Below are positions 21,223 to 32,864 of a DNA stretch of 64,000 nt, one piece after another. The stretch is taken from the NCBI GenBank assembly GCA_023213315.1, contig JAKCPI010025284.1, positions 62,001 through 126,000 on the forward strand, given 5' to 3'. Positions within the stretch are counted from its first letter, which is position 1. Every line of letters starts with the position of its first letter. The DNA is from Euborellia annulipes (lineage: Eukaryota > Arthropoda > Insecta > Dermaptera > Anisolabididae). The translations under genes were made by a program, and so were the position numbers. The notes beneath the pieces were generated by a model. The model worked only from the letters and a program-made list of their open reading frames with translations. It did no database searches and was not told the origin of the DNA.

Positions 21223-22542
21223 GTTGTATAACATGGCTCACAAAAAATACAGCGATAATTTCCACAAGATGAAGATATCGGAGATTTTCTTTTATTTTTA
21301 TTACATCTTTCTTCCTCGTCTAAAATTAATACAATTATTGCTAATTCTTTTTTATTACGTTTTTTAGGAGAAACTTAATAGGAAAAAATCCTTTGATTAG
21401 TTAAGAATCGAAAATTAATTATATTTATATTTTTCTCCCTATTATTTTTTTTTCTTTTAATCTCTATATATATAAAGAGGGAACTGACTCACTGACTGAC
21501 TTACAATCATCGCACAGCCTAAACTGTAAGGCCTAGAAAGCTGTAATTTGGCATGTAGATTACTTTTGTGCCCTAGGCGTCATTTAAGAAGCCATTTTTC
21601 GAAATTCCCATTTTAAGGGCCCCAAATGGTCATTTATGTGTGAAATTTTGACTTTTTTTATTAATTTCTAAACGAAAAAGACACAATCATCGCACAGCCT
21701 AAACTGTAAGGCCTAGAAAGCAGTAATTTGGATTTAATAATTTTTTTTTTTTAGAAATTTAAATTTTCTATAGGATATTTATTTATTACTTTTATATTTC
21801 TTTTAACATCTTTTAAACCATAGGTTCTCAACGTTTGCGATAACGACCCCCTGTGAGCGTTTCGGACTTTCAGTAGGCGGTAGAAGACCCAGAGCAAATT
21901 AGCGGCCATTGTGATGGTGCAAAAGTGGCGTGGGAATATTAAAAGTATTGTCTAAAAAAGGAAAAAAAAATATTCTTTAAACACTTACTAAAAATTAATA
22001 TCGTTTAATTTTTCTTATTGTTTGGCTCCATGTTAATGAACGATGCAATCAATATACCCATCCAACTGAAAATAGATACGGGGTCTTAATGGCCTTCGAT
22101 GCCTAAAAAGGCCTTAATTTAAATTTAAAAAAAAATAAATCCTGATACATCTGTTTTAACCTAACCACCCTGTCCCGGGGGGGGGGGGGGGGTACCTTCC
22201 AATTTTTACGAAATTTAGCATTCTTCAATTTTTCTAAATATCAACACCTTTTTTTTTTGGCTTAAATAAGAATGCCTGCACCCCAAATAATATATATTCA
22301 TAACGGTTATCGTATAAACCCTTACATGGCCTAAGTTGGGTTTGAGTGTGGATGGGGAGAAAGTTTCTGTTAAAAAAAAAAATTATTTATTCCAAAAATT
22401 TGTATTTTGACAGCTACATTACACTACATTACTAGCGTTATTTAGGAAGCATCTTTCGAAATTTTAATTTTAAGACCACTGAATTTTCATTTTGGAGTTT
22501 TTTTTTTTAAAATTATATAATGACATTTAAACGGGTTGAGAT

Positions 22543-24175
22543 CAGCGGCGTAACCAGCCTTTGAGGGCGGGGGGGGGGGGCGAAGCTCAACTAGGGCGCC
22601 AATTTTCCAGGGGGCTCTGCCCCTGGACCCTTTGCTCGCCTTCGGCGAGCAATTGCCCGCCTTTGGCGGGCAAAATTCTTGCATTCTGTAATTTCCTCAG
22701 CGAATTTGTGTAACAAATGAATTTGTTTATATTTACATGTTTTTTAATGACACCTGTATGATTTTGTTTTGATTTTTCTTTGCTTTTACGAAAAATGTCG
22801 TTTTCTTCTGTGATTATTTCAAAAACTATTCAGTTTTCGGAAAAATATCAAAGAATAAAAACTTTTTAAAATTGAGTATTTTATCATAATATAACAAATA
22901 AATTGAAAATTTCGAAATTTCTGAAAAAACTTATTAGGTAAAGTACTACTTCCAGGTGACGTATTTTCTCCAAAAGTTGATAGAAATCTACAATTTTAGT
23001 GTAAGGAGCATATACCAAATTTCATCTATCTAGCTGCTTTGGTTTTTAAGCAATCGTGTTCACACACACACCCAGACGTAATTCCAAAAGAACATACGAG
23101 AAAGTCTCGGGGAAGTCATTACCCATTTTTTTTTAACACACACTTTTTTCCCATTCACACTCACACTCACACACATATGCACACAGTCTTTTAGGCAACT
23201 TAGGCCATATAAGACTTTGAATTTGACATTTGGTATCCAAATGGTTTAAATAAAATCATCAGACTGCCTGGGATACGAACCCCCAATTAGAGCCCTGCAC
23301 GGGTACGGGTTGGCCCCTGCCCGCGGACCGGGCCGGGCGGGCTTTGGAGGCCATGAAAACATTACGGGCGGGTAGCAAGTCTAAATAAACGGGTTCGGGC
23401 GGACGGGCATGCAAATGAAATTTTATTTAAAAATTGCTAGACATTCGTTCATTCATTCACTAAATCTCGGGCGGGAATGGGCGGGTTTGAAAAAATTCCG
23501 GGCGGGCTCGGGCGGGCCTGAAGAATGGTAAAAGCCCTTTCATTTTGAGAAAATCGAAAAAAACTGAAAAAGTACATCAGTAAAATACTAGTACTTTTTG
23601 GCCGATTTTGATTAAAAGCTTATTTTCACGGTCCCGGGGGGTGTTTAACTTAAATATAACATTTCAGTCTCTGCTCAATTCCTTCATGCTTAAGAAAATT
23701 TTGAATTTCAAAAAATTAAATATTAAGGCTTATACGAATCCTGAGTAAATCTCCACAGCCATAAAACATCAAATTAAGGCTTATATATTGCAAAATAAAA
23801 AAAATTTTAATTATAAAGCCTCTATATACGTTATTTATTATTTTTGGAATTAAATTCATTTAAAATAGTAGAATTCAAGTTGTAATATAATTTTAAAAGA
23901 AAACAATCAATTTTTTTTAGACAATCGATGAAAAGAATATGATAAAATCACATACACTGGGCTATATTTTAGAGGCCGTAGAGGATGATAGAAAAGGGGG
24001 GCACAATAGATCCAGGAGGTCGCAGTGCAATACACACCCCTACGAACGAATCTATCTATCTATCTAGAGGCCGTAGGGCGCCTATGCCGGTTTCGGGGGG
24101 CGCCAAGGGCTCGATGCGCCTGGGGCGGGGGGCGAGCCCCCCCCCCCCCCCCTCGCCCCCCTGGTTACGCCACTG
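22543..24175. mobile_element. hAT-type element inside a Helitron
   Basis: Inverted ends CAGCGGCGTAACCAG / CTGGTTACGCCACTG and perfect 8-bp duplication GTTGAGAT (22535-22542, 24176-24183). The 1.63-kb body carries GC-rich Helitron-like hairpins (22600-22680), a SINE copy (23135-23300) and a W-repeat fragment (23555-23690). No transposase was recognised. Confidence 0.88.
23135..23300 (-). repeat. tRNA-derived SINE, family 3, 3' two-thirds
   Basis: Minus strand GGGGGTTCGTATCCCAGGC (box B), CATTTGGATACCAAATG, ATATGGCCTAAGTTGCC, then a TG-rich tail. Fragments of the same 3' region lie at 22295-22345 and 47848-47925. Confidence 0.7.
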
Positions 24176-24442
24176 GTTGAGATATCAATTTGCTTTTTGC
24201 GCTAAAGAAGAAACGAGGCATCGAGGATTGGCCACAAATTAAGAAGGTTTACGCTCCGGGAAATTCAGGGTTTCAACGATGGTCGTGCAAGAAACATGTA
24301 GCAAGCTCTAAACTTGCCCGCTGAAGGCTGGCAATTGCTCGCCGGAGGCGAGCAAAAGAGCTCGCCGAAGGCGAGCTAGGGTCCAGGGGGGCGAAGCCCC
24401 CTGGCTAGCGCAAGGTTCGCCAAAGGCGAACCTTGCGGCTAG

Positions 24443-27400
24443 TAGCCTTATATAGAGTATAAAAAATAGAGTTAAAATTGAAATACTTCTGATCGAAGGA
24501 TATTTTGTGTTTTTTTTTACATAAACCCCTGCATATTTCTATATTTTATGGATTCCTTTTATCTAATTTATCTTTAATTAACATCGAATAAGTGATATTT
24601 AAATGTAAATTAAAAAATATTTGATTTAATATGAAGAAAGAAGTTAATTGGAATTAGAGGGGTAATAATAACGAGACAACTGAGGGAGAGAACGAGAAAG
24701 AGATGTCAGGCAGGGGTACCCCTGGTAGAGGTTGGTGTGGTGGTGGTTGTTGATTTTGTCGAGTCGAGCACGTGGGGTCTGGCCATCAGCATCGATCGTC
24801 TTTAGTCTAGACACCAGATTCCCCTAAAATGCCCCGATTTCACCCCTCAACCTCCAAAAGAGTTCAAGCCTTTTAACCGTCAATGAAATTGAATTGTCTC
24901 TTATATTAAAGAATTTTCAATAAAAAAAAAATGTTTGCAGTTTTTTTGATTAGTTTTAAAATAAATTAAACCCACCACTAATTCGGGGACAAAAAAATAT
25001 GGGTTTAAATTTAATCTCAACCAAAAACAAATAAATAATTCATAAAAAAAATTATGAATTTCATTCATTAAAAAAAAAAAAAAAAAAAAAATGTCGAAAA
25101 ATTCTTTAAAATATCTAAGTTATTTGAGATACAAATTTAGAGACACTACTTGTGCTTAATTTGATTTCGTTTAAAAAAAAAATTAAAAGTAGGCCTAACA
25201 GTTGCAAATTAAGTAGCTTAAAAAGGTATGTGAAAATAACAAAACCAGTGTACGCGAGAGTAAAATCGTTGAATTTGCAAATAACGATTTCGAACGAGCT
25301 TGAGTTCAAAACCCATGTGGGTGAGTTTTTTTTTCCACCGCTTACTGTTTAGTTGGAACTGCGGCCATAGAGAGCGTTAATTTGACACAAAATTTCTGTT
25401 TAATTTTTGCGCGCAAAGTTAGTTCGCAGAAACATCTGGAAGAGAGCGTTTGCGTTTTGAGATATAGTTCTTATGTTCAGAATGAATATAACTGGCGCTG
25501 GCGTATGATGGTGCTAGTGTCGCCTGAGTTGATCGCGGGCGCATGCGCAGGAGACACATTTGTTCCCATTGGTCTGTGGCGACTCCTTGCATTGTTAGAG
25601 GCTTCCCTCTTTGTTGTTCGTTGCCTTGCGACTGTTTTTGTTTTTGTAAAAAGTTTATATTATTATTATTATTTTTCAAACTAAATAAATTATTTTTTAT
25701 TCCTTCTACAAATTATCAATTTATTGAAGTTGTTCACTTCAGGTCCATCCATGCATTACGGTTATTTTCAAAAAACCAGTGAATAACTGTCATTTCAAGC
25801 ATATGAAACAAAGTCAATGTGTTTCCTGATCAAAATTGTCAACGATTGAATTTCTTCAAATATACAAAATCAGGTTGGTTTTTTAGCTCAATTTATTTGT
25901 TTTGGCATTTCAAAAAATATAAATATATATTTGTTCGTACAGCATGTAACCGGAGAGGAAATCCAGGAACGAAAAATATAAAAATGTTTTGTTTTCCACT
26001 GAATATACAGCTTCGAGATTCATGGATACAAATTATACAGTAAATAATCCTGATTTCTTTAACAAATCAACAAATATTCATACTCATCACGAGGTTTGCT
26101 CCGAGCATTTCAAAATTGAACAATTCCAAAATTAATAATAATTATCCTATAATTATAAATATATTGTATATTTTTTTCGAATTTTTTATGAACAACAATA
26201 ATGTATACTTTAGTCATTTTTAATTTTAATGAATATACTGTATATGTTATGTTAACTTGGAACTTTATGCTTTTTATTAGAAGTTGACTGAAAAAAAGAA
26301 ATATTTTATATGCTTTTGTTATATTTATTTTAATAATAGTATTAAATATATTGTATATATTTTTTTTTAATTTTAATAAATATATATGTTAACTTGTAAC
26401 TTTATGCTTTTTATTTAAACTGGAGAAAAACCATTCACTTAACAATTTTATTCATTTGGGTGAGAAACCATATAGATACGATATAGTTTTTATTCAGGGT
26501 ATTTTATTCATTCGGGAGAAAAGCCTTTCATATTTCACTGGCGCTGCCGTTAAGAGGCGCTGTAAGCAGCCGTTCTTAGAGTCCCTGTATATCAGAGTCT
26601 GGCCATACGAGCGACCGTTAGAATTGTCGGCCATCTTTCTTCCGACCGCTCCATTGAATACATGGCGAAAAAATGATTTTTTTTTGTTAATTAATTATAC
26701 AGTAGAACCTCGATAAGTTAAACCTCGCTAAGTTCAAAACCTCCGTAATATATATATATATATCAAGAGTCGCGGGAGCGACTCGTCGCCGAGCAAGTGA
26801 AAAGCAAAAGAAAGCAAAGAAACTCTTAATTCTACCATTTAGTTGATATCTCAATAGATTCCAATGGCCCATTGCATTTAGATGGACGAGTCGTCCCTAG
26901 ACTATATTATCAAGAATGATTTTAAATCCTTAATAAAAGATAGGGACGTGAAAAAATTTTTTTGAGAAACTTTTCTCTTTCTGGGCGAATATCTCTTTTA
27001 AGATATCGGAGCCAAATTTTTTTTATATTAATCTAGAATAAATAAGGATTATTTTGAGCACAAAAAAATTCCAGTCCCAAAAAGAATGACAGAGGCTCAA
27101 ATTTGAGATTTTGCCAATTTTGGAAGGTCAAAAGTTAGTCTCTTATTTTTTTTTTTTTTCTTTTTTTTTCATTCTTTTCTTCAATTTTCAAATTTTTAGA
27201 CAAAGCTACAGGTTTCCCTGCTGGACCGATTTGGATGAAATTTAAAATACAAATAGATACTATCAAAAACCCGATACCTTTGCTATAAAATTTCATTTTG
27301 GATCAAAAGTGACTTTTTGAGAGGTATTCAAAATTTCAAATTTGTCCTATCTTTAACATGGCGAAAAGACAATTTTGACTATTTTGCTCCCTGATGACGT

Positions 27401-27534
27401 CAGGGTACATATCTATTAATATTAGTCTAGATACATATCTATTAATATTAGTAATTTTCATCCCTAATGGAATAACAATTTTTAGGATAAATCCATTCAG
27501 ATAGAAATACAATAGATTAACGTGATAAGAAGTG
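24443..27534. other. unassigned AT-rich region
   Basis: Nothing coding recognised. It has A-runs at 25067-25090, the candidate promoter at 25.5 kb, a GC-richer patch 26530-26660 (GGCGCTGCCGTTAAGAGGCGC, GGCCATCTTTCTTCC), a TA dinucleotide run at 26751-26763 and a 7-bp-stem hairpin GAGTCGC-GGGA-GCGACTC at 26767-26784. Confidence 0.5.
25490..25640 (+). promoter_or_regulatory. candidate promoter-like segment with an NRF-1 type palindrome
   Basis: GCGCATGCGCAG at 25537-25548 matches the NRF-1/ewg site, with ATTGG (inverted CCAAT) 18 bp on. The segment is locally GC-richer than its AT-rich surroundings. No exon was recognised downstream; it may belong to a repeat. Confidence 0.25.
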
Positions 27535-27831
27535 CTACCAACATAACAAAAATAAAAAACCTAAAATTTTATAATATTTGGTGAAATCCTATGGTTATTG
27601 TTTTGAATAGATACCAAACGATGTATTTACATTCTACCAACATAACAAAAATAAAAAACCTAAAATTTTATAATATTTGGTGAAATCCTATGTTTATCGT
27701 TTTGAATGGATACCAAACGATGTATTAACATTCTACCAACATAACAAAAATAAAAAACTTAAAATTTTATAAAATTTAGGGAAATCCTATGTTTATCGTT
27801 TTGAATTAATACCAAACGATGTATTTATTTT
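27535..27831 (+). repeat. 99-bp tandem repeat, three units
   Basis: CTACCAACATAACAAAAAT starts at 27535, 27634 and 27733, each unit ending ATACCAAACGATGTATT. Few differences between units. Confidence 0.95.
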
Positions 27832-27941
27832 TTACTGTTTGGAATGCATATTAAAATATCTATTCATGGGATAACTTAATATTTAATAAACAAAAATTAT
27901 TAAATAATATTTAAATGCAATATTTCACAAAAAGAAGTGAA

Positions 27942-28223
27942 ATCTCAGCCAAAAACATCGGAGATGCAAAAAGGGGCGCCTCGCATTATTTTTGTCCAGC
28001 GTCGAGGTGAAATCAAAAAAATGCGCCTCGCTTTTCTGATTTATATAAAAGCGAGGATATATGAAACAAATAAAATTCTGTAGGGGTTTTATTTAAGTGA
28101 AAATATTTCCTCGCTTTTATATAAATCAGAAAAGCGAGGCGCATTTTTTTGATTTCACCTCGACGCTGGGCAAAAATAATGCGAGGCGCCCCTTTTTGCA
28201 TCTCCGATGTTTTTGGCTGAGAT
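27942..28223. repeat. 282-bp foldback MITE
   Basis: Arms of 116 nt (27942-28057, 28108-28223) starting ATCTCAGCCAAAAACATCGG with a 50-nt loop. Only a few mismatches, so it is probably young. No clear target duplication. Confidence 0.85.
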
Positions 28224-28358
28224 ATATATCTTCGTGTAAATAATAACCCCTTGTAAATAAATCGATTTTTGTTTGATCTTTTCCTATATACCACACTGAT
28301 GACTCAAGAGTTACCGGAGACAAATGGCTTTCTTGGATGCAAAATCCTTGGCTGTTAT

Positions 28359-28906
28359 TAGGGCTCGGATTTATAGGCACTAAAAATCTTTAAAATAGGC
28401 AGGCAACTAAGCAGTAAAAATTATTAAAATAGGCACTTAAAAAGGCATTTATTGTAAAAATAGGCACAAAAAAGGCACTTAAAAAGGCATTATTTAAGAA
28501 ATAATATAAAAAATTGATGTCTTATTTTTGGAAACAAAGATAAAACAATCACCTCCTTTGCACAGAGATGGCTGAATGAGGGCGGAGGGGGCGAAGCTCA
28601 ACTGAGGCACCGTTTTTCGTTCGACCTTTTTTTCGTTTTCTTTTGTAATTTTTCTCCGGATTTGTGATATAAAATGAATTTATTATGAAATTTCAAAAAA
28701 AGCCCAAATTGGCTATTTGAACTTAAAATAGGCACTAAAAAAGGCATTTATAGATGAAAACCCAAAATCGTCCAAAATAGGCATTATAGGCACTAACAAA
28801 TGCCTCTTAATTTATTCAGAATTTCATGAAACGTATACATATTATATTGGCCTAAATTTTAAACCATAAATTAAAAAAAAGGCAAATAGGGCGAAATCCG
28901 AGCCCT
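28359..28906. mobile_element. hAT-type element, TAGGGCTCGG ends
   Basis: Inverted TAGGGCTCGGATTT / AAATCCGAGCCCTA. Flanking octamers GCTGTTAT and GTTATTAT agree at 6 of 8. The interior repeats short AAAATAGGCACTTAAAAAGG-like phrases. Confidence 0.75.
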
Positions 28907-28945
28907 AGTTATTATAATGTTAGGGGAGTGTAAAATGAGCTTCCT

Positions 28946-28980
28946 CTGAAGAAGAAGAGCCTTTGTGCCTTCGAAATATT
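28946..28980 (+). ncRNA. hammerhead-ribozyme-like motif 3
   Basis: CTGAAGA, A, GAAG, 11-nt loop, CTTC, GAAATATT. Helix II is perfect; helix I is only two base pairs, so this copy is probably decayed. Confidence 0.35.
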
Positions 28981-29277
28981 AGAAAATAAACTAATTTGGG
29001 AAAATAAAAAAAAATTTTTTGTTTTTCCCTTCTTACACCCTTGCCGAAAAATAAGAATAGTTTGAGGAGTTTCGGTCTATCCCTCATTAAGCTTCAATGA
29101 ATATAAAAGTGTTTTAATTACTTCCTCAAGCCAAAAAAAAAGAAAAAAAACCGGAAACCGGTTTTTGAGAAAACCGGTTTTTTGATAGCAGTTTTAACCC
29201 TAAGGTTTTTCCGACGGCGAAAAAACCGGAAAAATCGAAAACCGGTTAAAAAAAAAAACCATCCCTACTCTTGGAGA

Positions 29278-29940
29278 ATAAAAATCTGTGTGACTGGCGC
29301 ACAGCACACAACTTTCTCTTACCTTCGGTAATCGAAAGTTGTGTTCTGTGCTTGTCACACCAGATTTTTTGTGCCGACATGTATTTAGTTTCCGACAGTA
29401 GGGTACAATTAAATTTAAGATGTAAAATTTATAAACGTGGGAAAATATTTATATTTTGTTGCCATGGCAACCATTACTCCTATCTTTTCTATGGAATACA
29501 AGAGTAAAGTGGTCTTCAGAAGATTTCAATCACAAAATGAGAATATACATTTTATAGAGAACCTAAAACATAATTGATTTTTGAATTTTTAAAAAAATCG
29601 TTGTAGCGAATTTTGAGAAAATCAAAAAAAACTGAAAAAGTGCATCAGTAAAGTACTAGTACTCTTTGGTCGATTTTGTTCAAAAGCTTCGGGTCACGTC
29701 CCATGGGGATGCCTAACTTAAATATAAAATTTCAACCTCCTAGCTCTTTTCGTTCTTGAGATATTTTGTTCAAAGACAGACACACAGACAGACCATGTCG
29801 CGAAAACCACTTTTTTGGATTCAGGGGACCTCAAAACGTGAAGGTCCATCAAAATCTCGACATCGAATTTTTGACATGAATCCAATACTTTCTCTCTCTA
29901 TATATATTAACATATATATAGAGGTAAGAGAAAGTAATAT
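29278..29940 (+). repeat. W repeat, nearly complete copy
   Basis: Runs from the hairpin head (29282-29370) to the tail AATCTCGACATCGAATTTTT and GGTAAGAGAAAGTAA (29935). It abuts Ty3/gypsy remnant A. Confidence 0.85.
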
Positions 29941-31640
29941 AGTGGCCACGGAGAAGGCCAAATTCAATTTCGCCGTCTCAATTATGGAAGAACGGTACGA
30001 CAACGAGATGGAGGACCTAATAAAGAACCCGCCCGCGGATCAACCGTACCAGCGGCTGAAGGAGGACATGATTCAGAGATTCACCGCCTCGCAGACGTCG
30101 AGGTTCCAGCAGCTCCTGAACCCCGGGTATGTCGGGAGCATGAAGCCGTCCGCGCTTCTCCGCCCCCTCCGGAGCCTGTATCCAGAGATCTCTGACGCGA
30201 TGCTTAGACATCTCTGGACGAGCCACCTACCTAAGGAGATACAGGTCTACGTCGCAGCCCAAGGTGACGCCAGCCTGGAGGACGTGGCTCGCCTTGACGA
30301 CAGGCTACACGAGGTGCTCTCCACAGCACCGCCCTGGACGCCACGACCACCGCCGCCGCCTCCACTTACGCCGCCGCCTTCCCCGGCAGCACCGCCGCCC
30401 CCGCCACGCCATCGCCCAGCCTAGAGCCACTGCTTCCTCCGGCGCCATCGAGACCGCCGTCGCGGAGCTGGTCACGGAAATTACGCGCAATTTCCGTGCC
30501 TCGCGCCCCCACCAAGAGAAGCGATCTCGTCCAAACGAGCTCGTCAACGACGGAGTTTGCTGCTACCACCGCCAACACGGGAGCCAGGCGAAGAGATGCA
30601 GACCACCCTGTTCCATGTCGGGAAACGCCCCAGGCAGCAAGTAGTGGCGGAGACGAGCTGCCCCAATCGACCCACCCGCCTCTTCGTCGACACCCAGGTC
30701 AGACGTCTGCGTGTTCCCGAGAAGACGCATGCCAGAACGCCAGAGCCAAGAACCACCTGGGAGAGGCGACGCTGCTGGCACACCCCAGCGTAACGGCTCC
30801 CCTCGCACTAATGACCGACGCCTCGGCGACCTCCTTGGGCGCCGCTCTCCAGCAGCATGTTAACGGGTCCTGGCAACCGCTAGCCTTCTTCTCGAAGAAG
30901 CTCAGCCCAGCTCAGGTCAAGTATAGCGCGTACGACCGCGACCTCCTGGTGATCTACGAGGCGATCAGACACTTGCGCCACATGGTCGAGGGCCAGCATT
31001 TTACGATCTACACCGAACACAAGCCGCTGTCTTTCGCCTTCACCCTCAAGCGGGAACAATGCTCTCCGCGCCAGTTCAACCACCTCAACTTCATCGGGCA
31101 GTTTACCACGGACATCCAGTATATCGCGAGCCGCGACAACGTCGTCGCCGACACCCTTTCCCGCGTCGACGCCATCGCCGCCCCGGTGAACTTCGAAGAG
31201 CTTGCCTGCCTGCAAGCAAGCGACGGGGAGCTCGCGGAGCTGCAGCCAGCTCCGCCCTCTGGCTAGCAAATACCGGCTCCGATGTTACTCTCATTTGCGA
31301 TACCCACGGCCTTTCGTCCCGGCCAGACTACGACGTCAGGTTTCCGACACCCTCCACTAGCTCAACCACCCAGGCTCGGCTGCCTCGGCAAAACTCGTCT
31401 CGCAGCGCATCGTCTGGCCAGGAGTGAGGGAGGACTGCCGCGAATGGGCCCGCACTTCCCTGGCGTGTCAAAGGTCGAAAGTCACCCGCCACACAGTGAC
31501 TCCGATCGGCGACTTTACACCACCAACTGCGAGATTTCGACACGTCCACGTAGACATCATCGGCCCACTACCACCATTCAACGGCTTCCGTTACTGCGTG
31601 ACGGCCTTCGACCAGTTCTCGAGATGGCAGGAGGAAATGA
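29936..31640 (+). pseudogene. Ty3/gypsy retrotransposon remnant A (GC-rich), gag to integrase with deletions
   Basis: The gag-like part (29936-30420) has PADQPYQRLKEDMIQRF and LLNPGYVGSMKPSALLR. A zinc-knuckle-like CCYHRQHGSQAKRC follows at about 30555-30600. Protease and most of the reverse transcriptase are missing. RNase H (about 30770-31180) shows LMTDASATSLGAALQQ and YTEHKPL (Glu where Asp is usual) and ends DTLSRVD. Integrase pieces (31415-31630) include WARTSLACQRSK and DIIGPLPPFNGFRYC, reached through frame breaks. The DNA is about 60% GC, unlike its surroundings. No terminal repeats were found. Confidence 0.85.
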
Positions 31641-31990
31641 ATTCTGAGCAACTTTTGGCACATTTTGACCCCTGTTTCTCTGTTATTTCAGCAACGGATG
31701 CTAGTAAACATGGAATTCCCGCTATTTTATCTCATGTGTATCCTGATAAATCTGAAAGACCAACAGCATTCGCATCAAGAACGTTAAATCGTTCAGAGGA
31801 AAAGTATAGTGTTATTATGAAAGAGGCTTTAGCTATTTATTTTGGTGTTAAAAAGTTCTACTCATTTTTATATGTTCGGTCTTTTACATTATTCACAGAC
31901 CACAAGCCTTTGACATATGTATATATATTTTTGCGGAGAATAAGTGTATTCCAGCCATGGCTGCTTCTCGATTGCAGAATTATGCTTTAT
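31631..31990 (+). pseudogene. Ty3/gypsy remnant B (AT-rich), reverse transcriptase end and RNase H
   Basis: SEQLLAHFDP then SATDASKHGIPAILSH, FASRTLNRSEEKYSVIMKEA and LFTDHKPLTYV mark the RT/RNase H junction and the RNase H core of another Ty3/gypsy lineage. It joins remnant A mid-integrase and continues at 34290 after insertions. Confidence 0.85.
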
Positions 31991-32052
31991 TTTTACAGTC
32001 TTTTAGATTCAGTATTAAATGCAAACTTATTGCCCAGGGGTTCACATCTTGT

Positions 32053-32560
32053 AGATATGAATGGCAACCACGAGCTCCCCTAGCTAGGACTGGCAGTACT
32101 TCTTTCCTTTGCTGGCAAGGGGGGATCCAGAGGTGTTTCTCGGGGGGGGGGGGGGTAATCTGGTGTGACTCGTCGCACAGCACACTATTTTTTTTTAATT
32201 TCGGTAATTTAAAAGCGCATTCTGTACTTGTTTGCCAGAATATAAATACACATCAAATTTTTAAGTATTAATTTTAAAAATTTTACATTAAAAATAAATT
32301 TTTTTGCGAAAAAAAGGTATTTTTTTCGAATCTCGGGGGGGGGGGGGGGTAATTACCCCCTTTACCTCCCCCTTGTATCCGCCCTTGTTTGCTGGTCAGT
32401 CTCTTCCTTTCTATATTTTGAACAGGCGTTAGACCGTGCGACGGGCCGGCCTGTTCTATTCCTTCCCGGTCGCAAAAACTCCCACCCTCTCAGCCGACCC
32501 CGCACCGCGGGATTAAGGCAAAGAAAGAAGAAGAAGAAGAAGATTATTAGATCATTCAGA
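32053..32560 (+). repeat. (AAG)n-tailed short retroposon, split by a hAT MITE
   Basis: GGCAACCACGAGCTCCCCTAG, then GACTGGCAGTACTTC, CAGGCGTTAGACCGTG and CCTTCCCGGTCGCAAAAAC, ending in (AAG)n. The same unit is at 36144-36360. The tail resembles that of RTE, whose machinery could mobilise it, but no tRNA head or LINE frame was recognised. Confidence 0.6.
32116..32387 (+). mobile_element. hAT MITE, CAAGGGCGGATCC family
   Basis: 272 bp with a perfect 8-bp duplication TTTGCTGG (32108-32115, 32388-32395). It sits inside an (AAG)n-tailed repeat, which is otherwise seen uninterrupted at 36144-36360, so the empty site is known. Confidence 0.92.
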
Positions 32561-32864
32561 AGAAGAAGAAGATCATTAATTAAAACAATTTTGTATCTCA
32601 AACTTTGCGCTTCGTATAAGCTGATTGCATTGCTTTGTATTTTATACAAATAATTTATGTATAATACACATCTACTGACAACTCCGCAATGTGACTCAAT
32701 GTTTTGTCATTTGAGCTCACACTCTCGATAAATGGACTCATGATGGTTATATTTCATTAAAACCGAAAGTGTGTCCTCAACAGAGAGTTTCATTTCGTGG
32801 AGACTAATTACCTGGCTGCTTACTCCTTTATCCTCTTATTGTTAAATATAACAGTCACTTCATC

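Larger units (their letters stand above)
20154..21290 (+). pseudogene. MADF-domain DNA-binding protein (Harbinger accessory), split by a hAT insertion
   Basis: 20154-20204 encodes MNDEALIENVRKYEELY. The frame resumes exactly at 21230 with NMAHKKYSDNFHKMKI, the hAT and its 8-bp duplication lying between. Together these match the first part of a MADF domain (LI..V..Y..LY...H..Y.D). In PIF/Harbinger transposons a MADF/Myb-like protein binds DNA and partners the DDE transposase. The frame after about 21270 turns hydrophobic and AT-rich, so an intron or decay follows. No transposase frame is present. Confidence 0.65.
19860..21360 (+). mobile_element. PIF/Harbinger-type 5' end with interrupted MADF reading frame
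   Basis: TTA then AGGTCGATTCACATTATACG at 19860-19882 resembles Harbinger terminal repeats and their 3-bp TWA target. A block of TCACGG/CGTCAACGTC subterminal repeats follows (19880-20040), then a start codon at 20154. The opposite end was not found, so the element is truncated. Confidence 0.6.
21461..24442 (+). mobile_element. Helitron-type element (non-autonomous), interrupted by a hAT
   Basis: The left end is TCTCTATATATATAAAG after an A. The right end is a hairpin (CAAGGTTCGCC-AAA-GGCGAACCTTG, 24411-24435), then CGG and CTAG (24439-24442), followed by T. A 5' TC, a 3' hairpin just before CTAG and an A/T insertion site are Helitron features. A GACTCACTGACTGAC motif follows the start, and a CATCGCACAGCCTAAACTG block occurs twice about 175 bp apart (21510 and 21685). 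Without the hAT it is about 1.3 kb and has no Rep/helicase frame. Confidence 0.7.

Noticed and set aside
25382..25782. 100-codon and overlapping frames on both strands near the NRF-1 motif
   Set aside because: No recognisable domain, comparable frames on both strands, and an ATT/TTA microsatellite inside them.
29756..29935. Start of the 222-codon gag-like frame
   Set aside because: The first 60 codons lie in the tail of a W repeat; similarity to gag begins only after 29936.
30264..31294. Arg/Pro-rich frames of 60-129 codons on both strands
   Set aside because: These are shadows of the GC-rich Ty3/gypsy remnant A in other frames.
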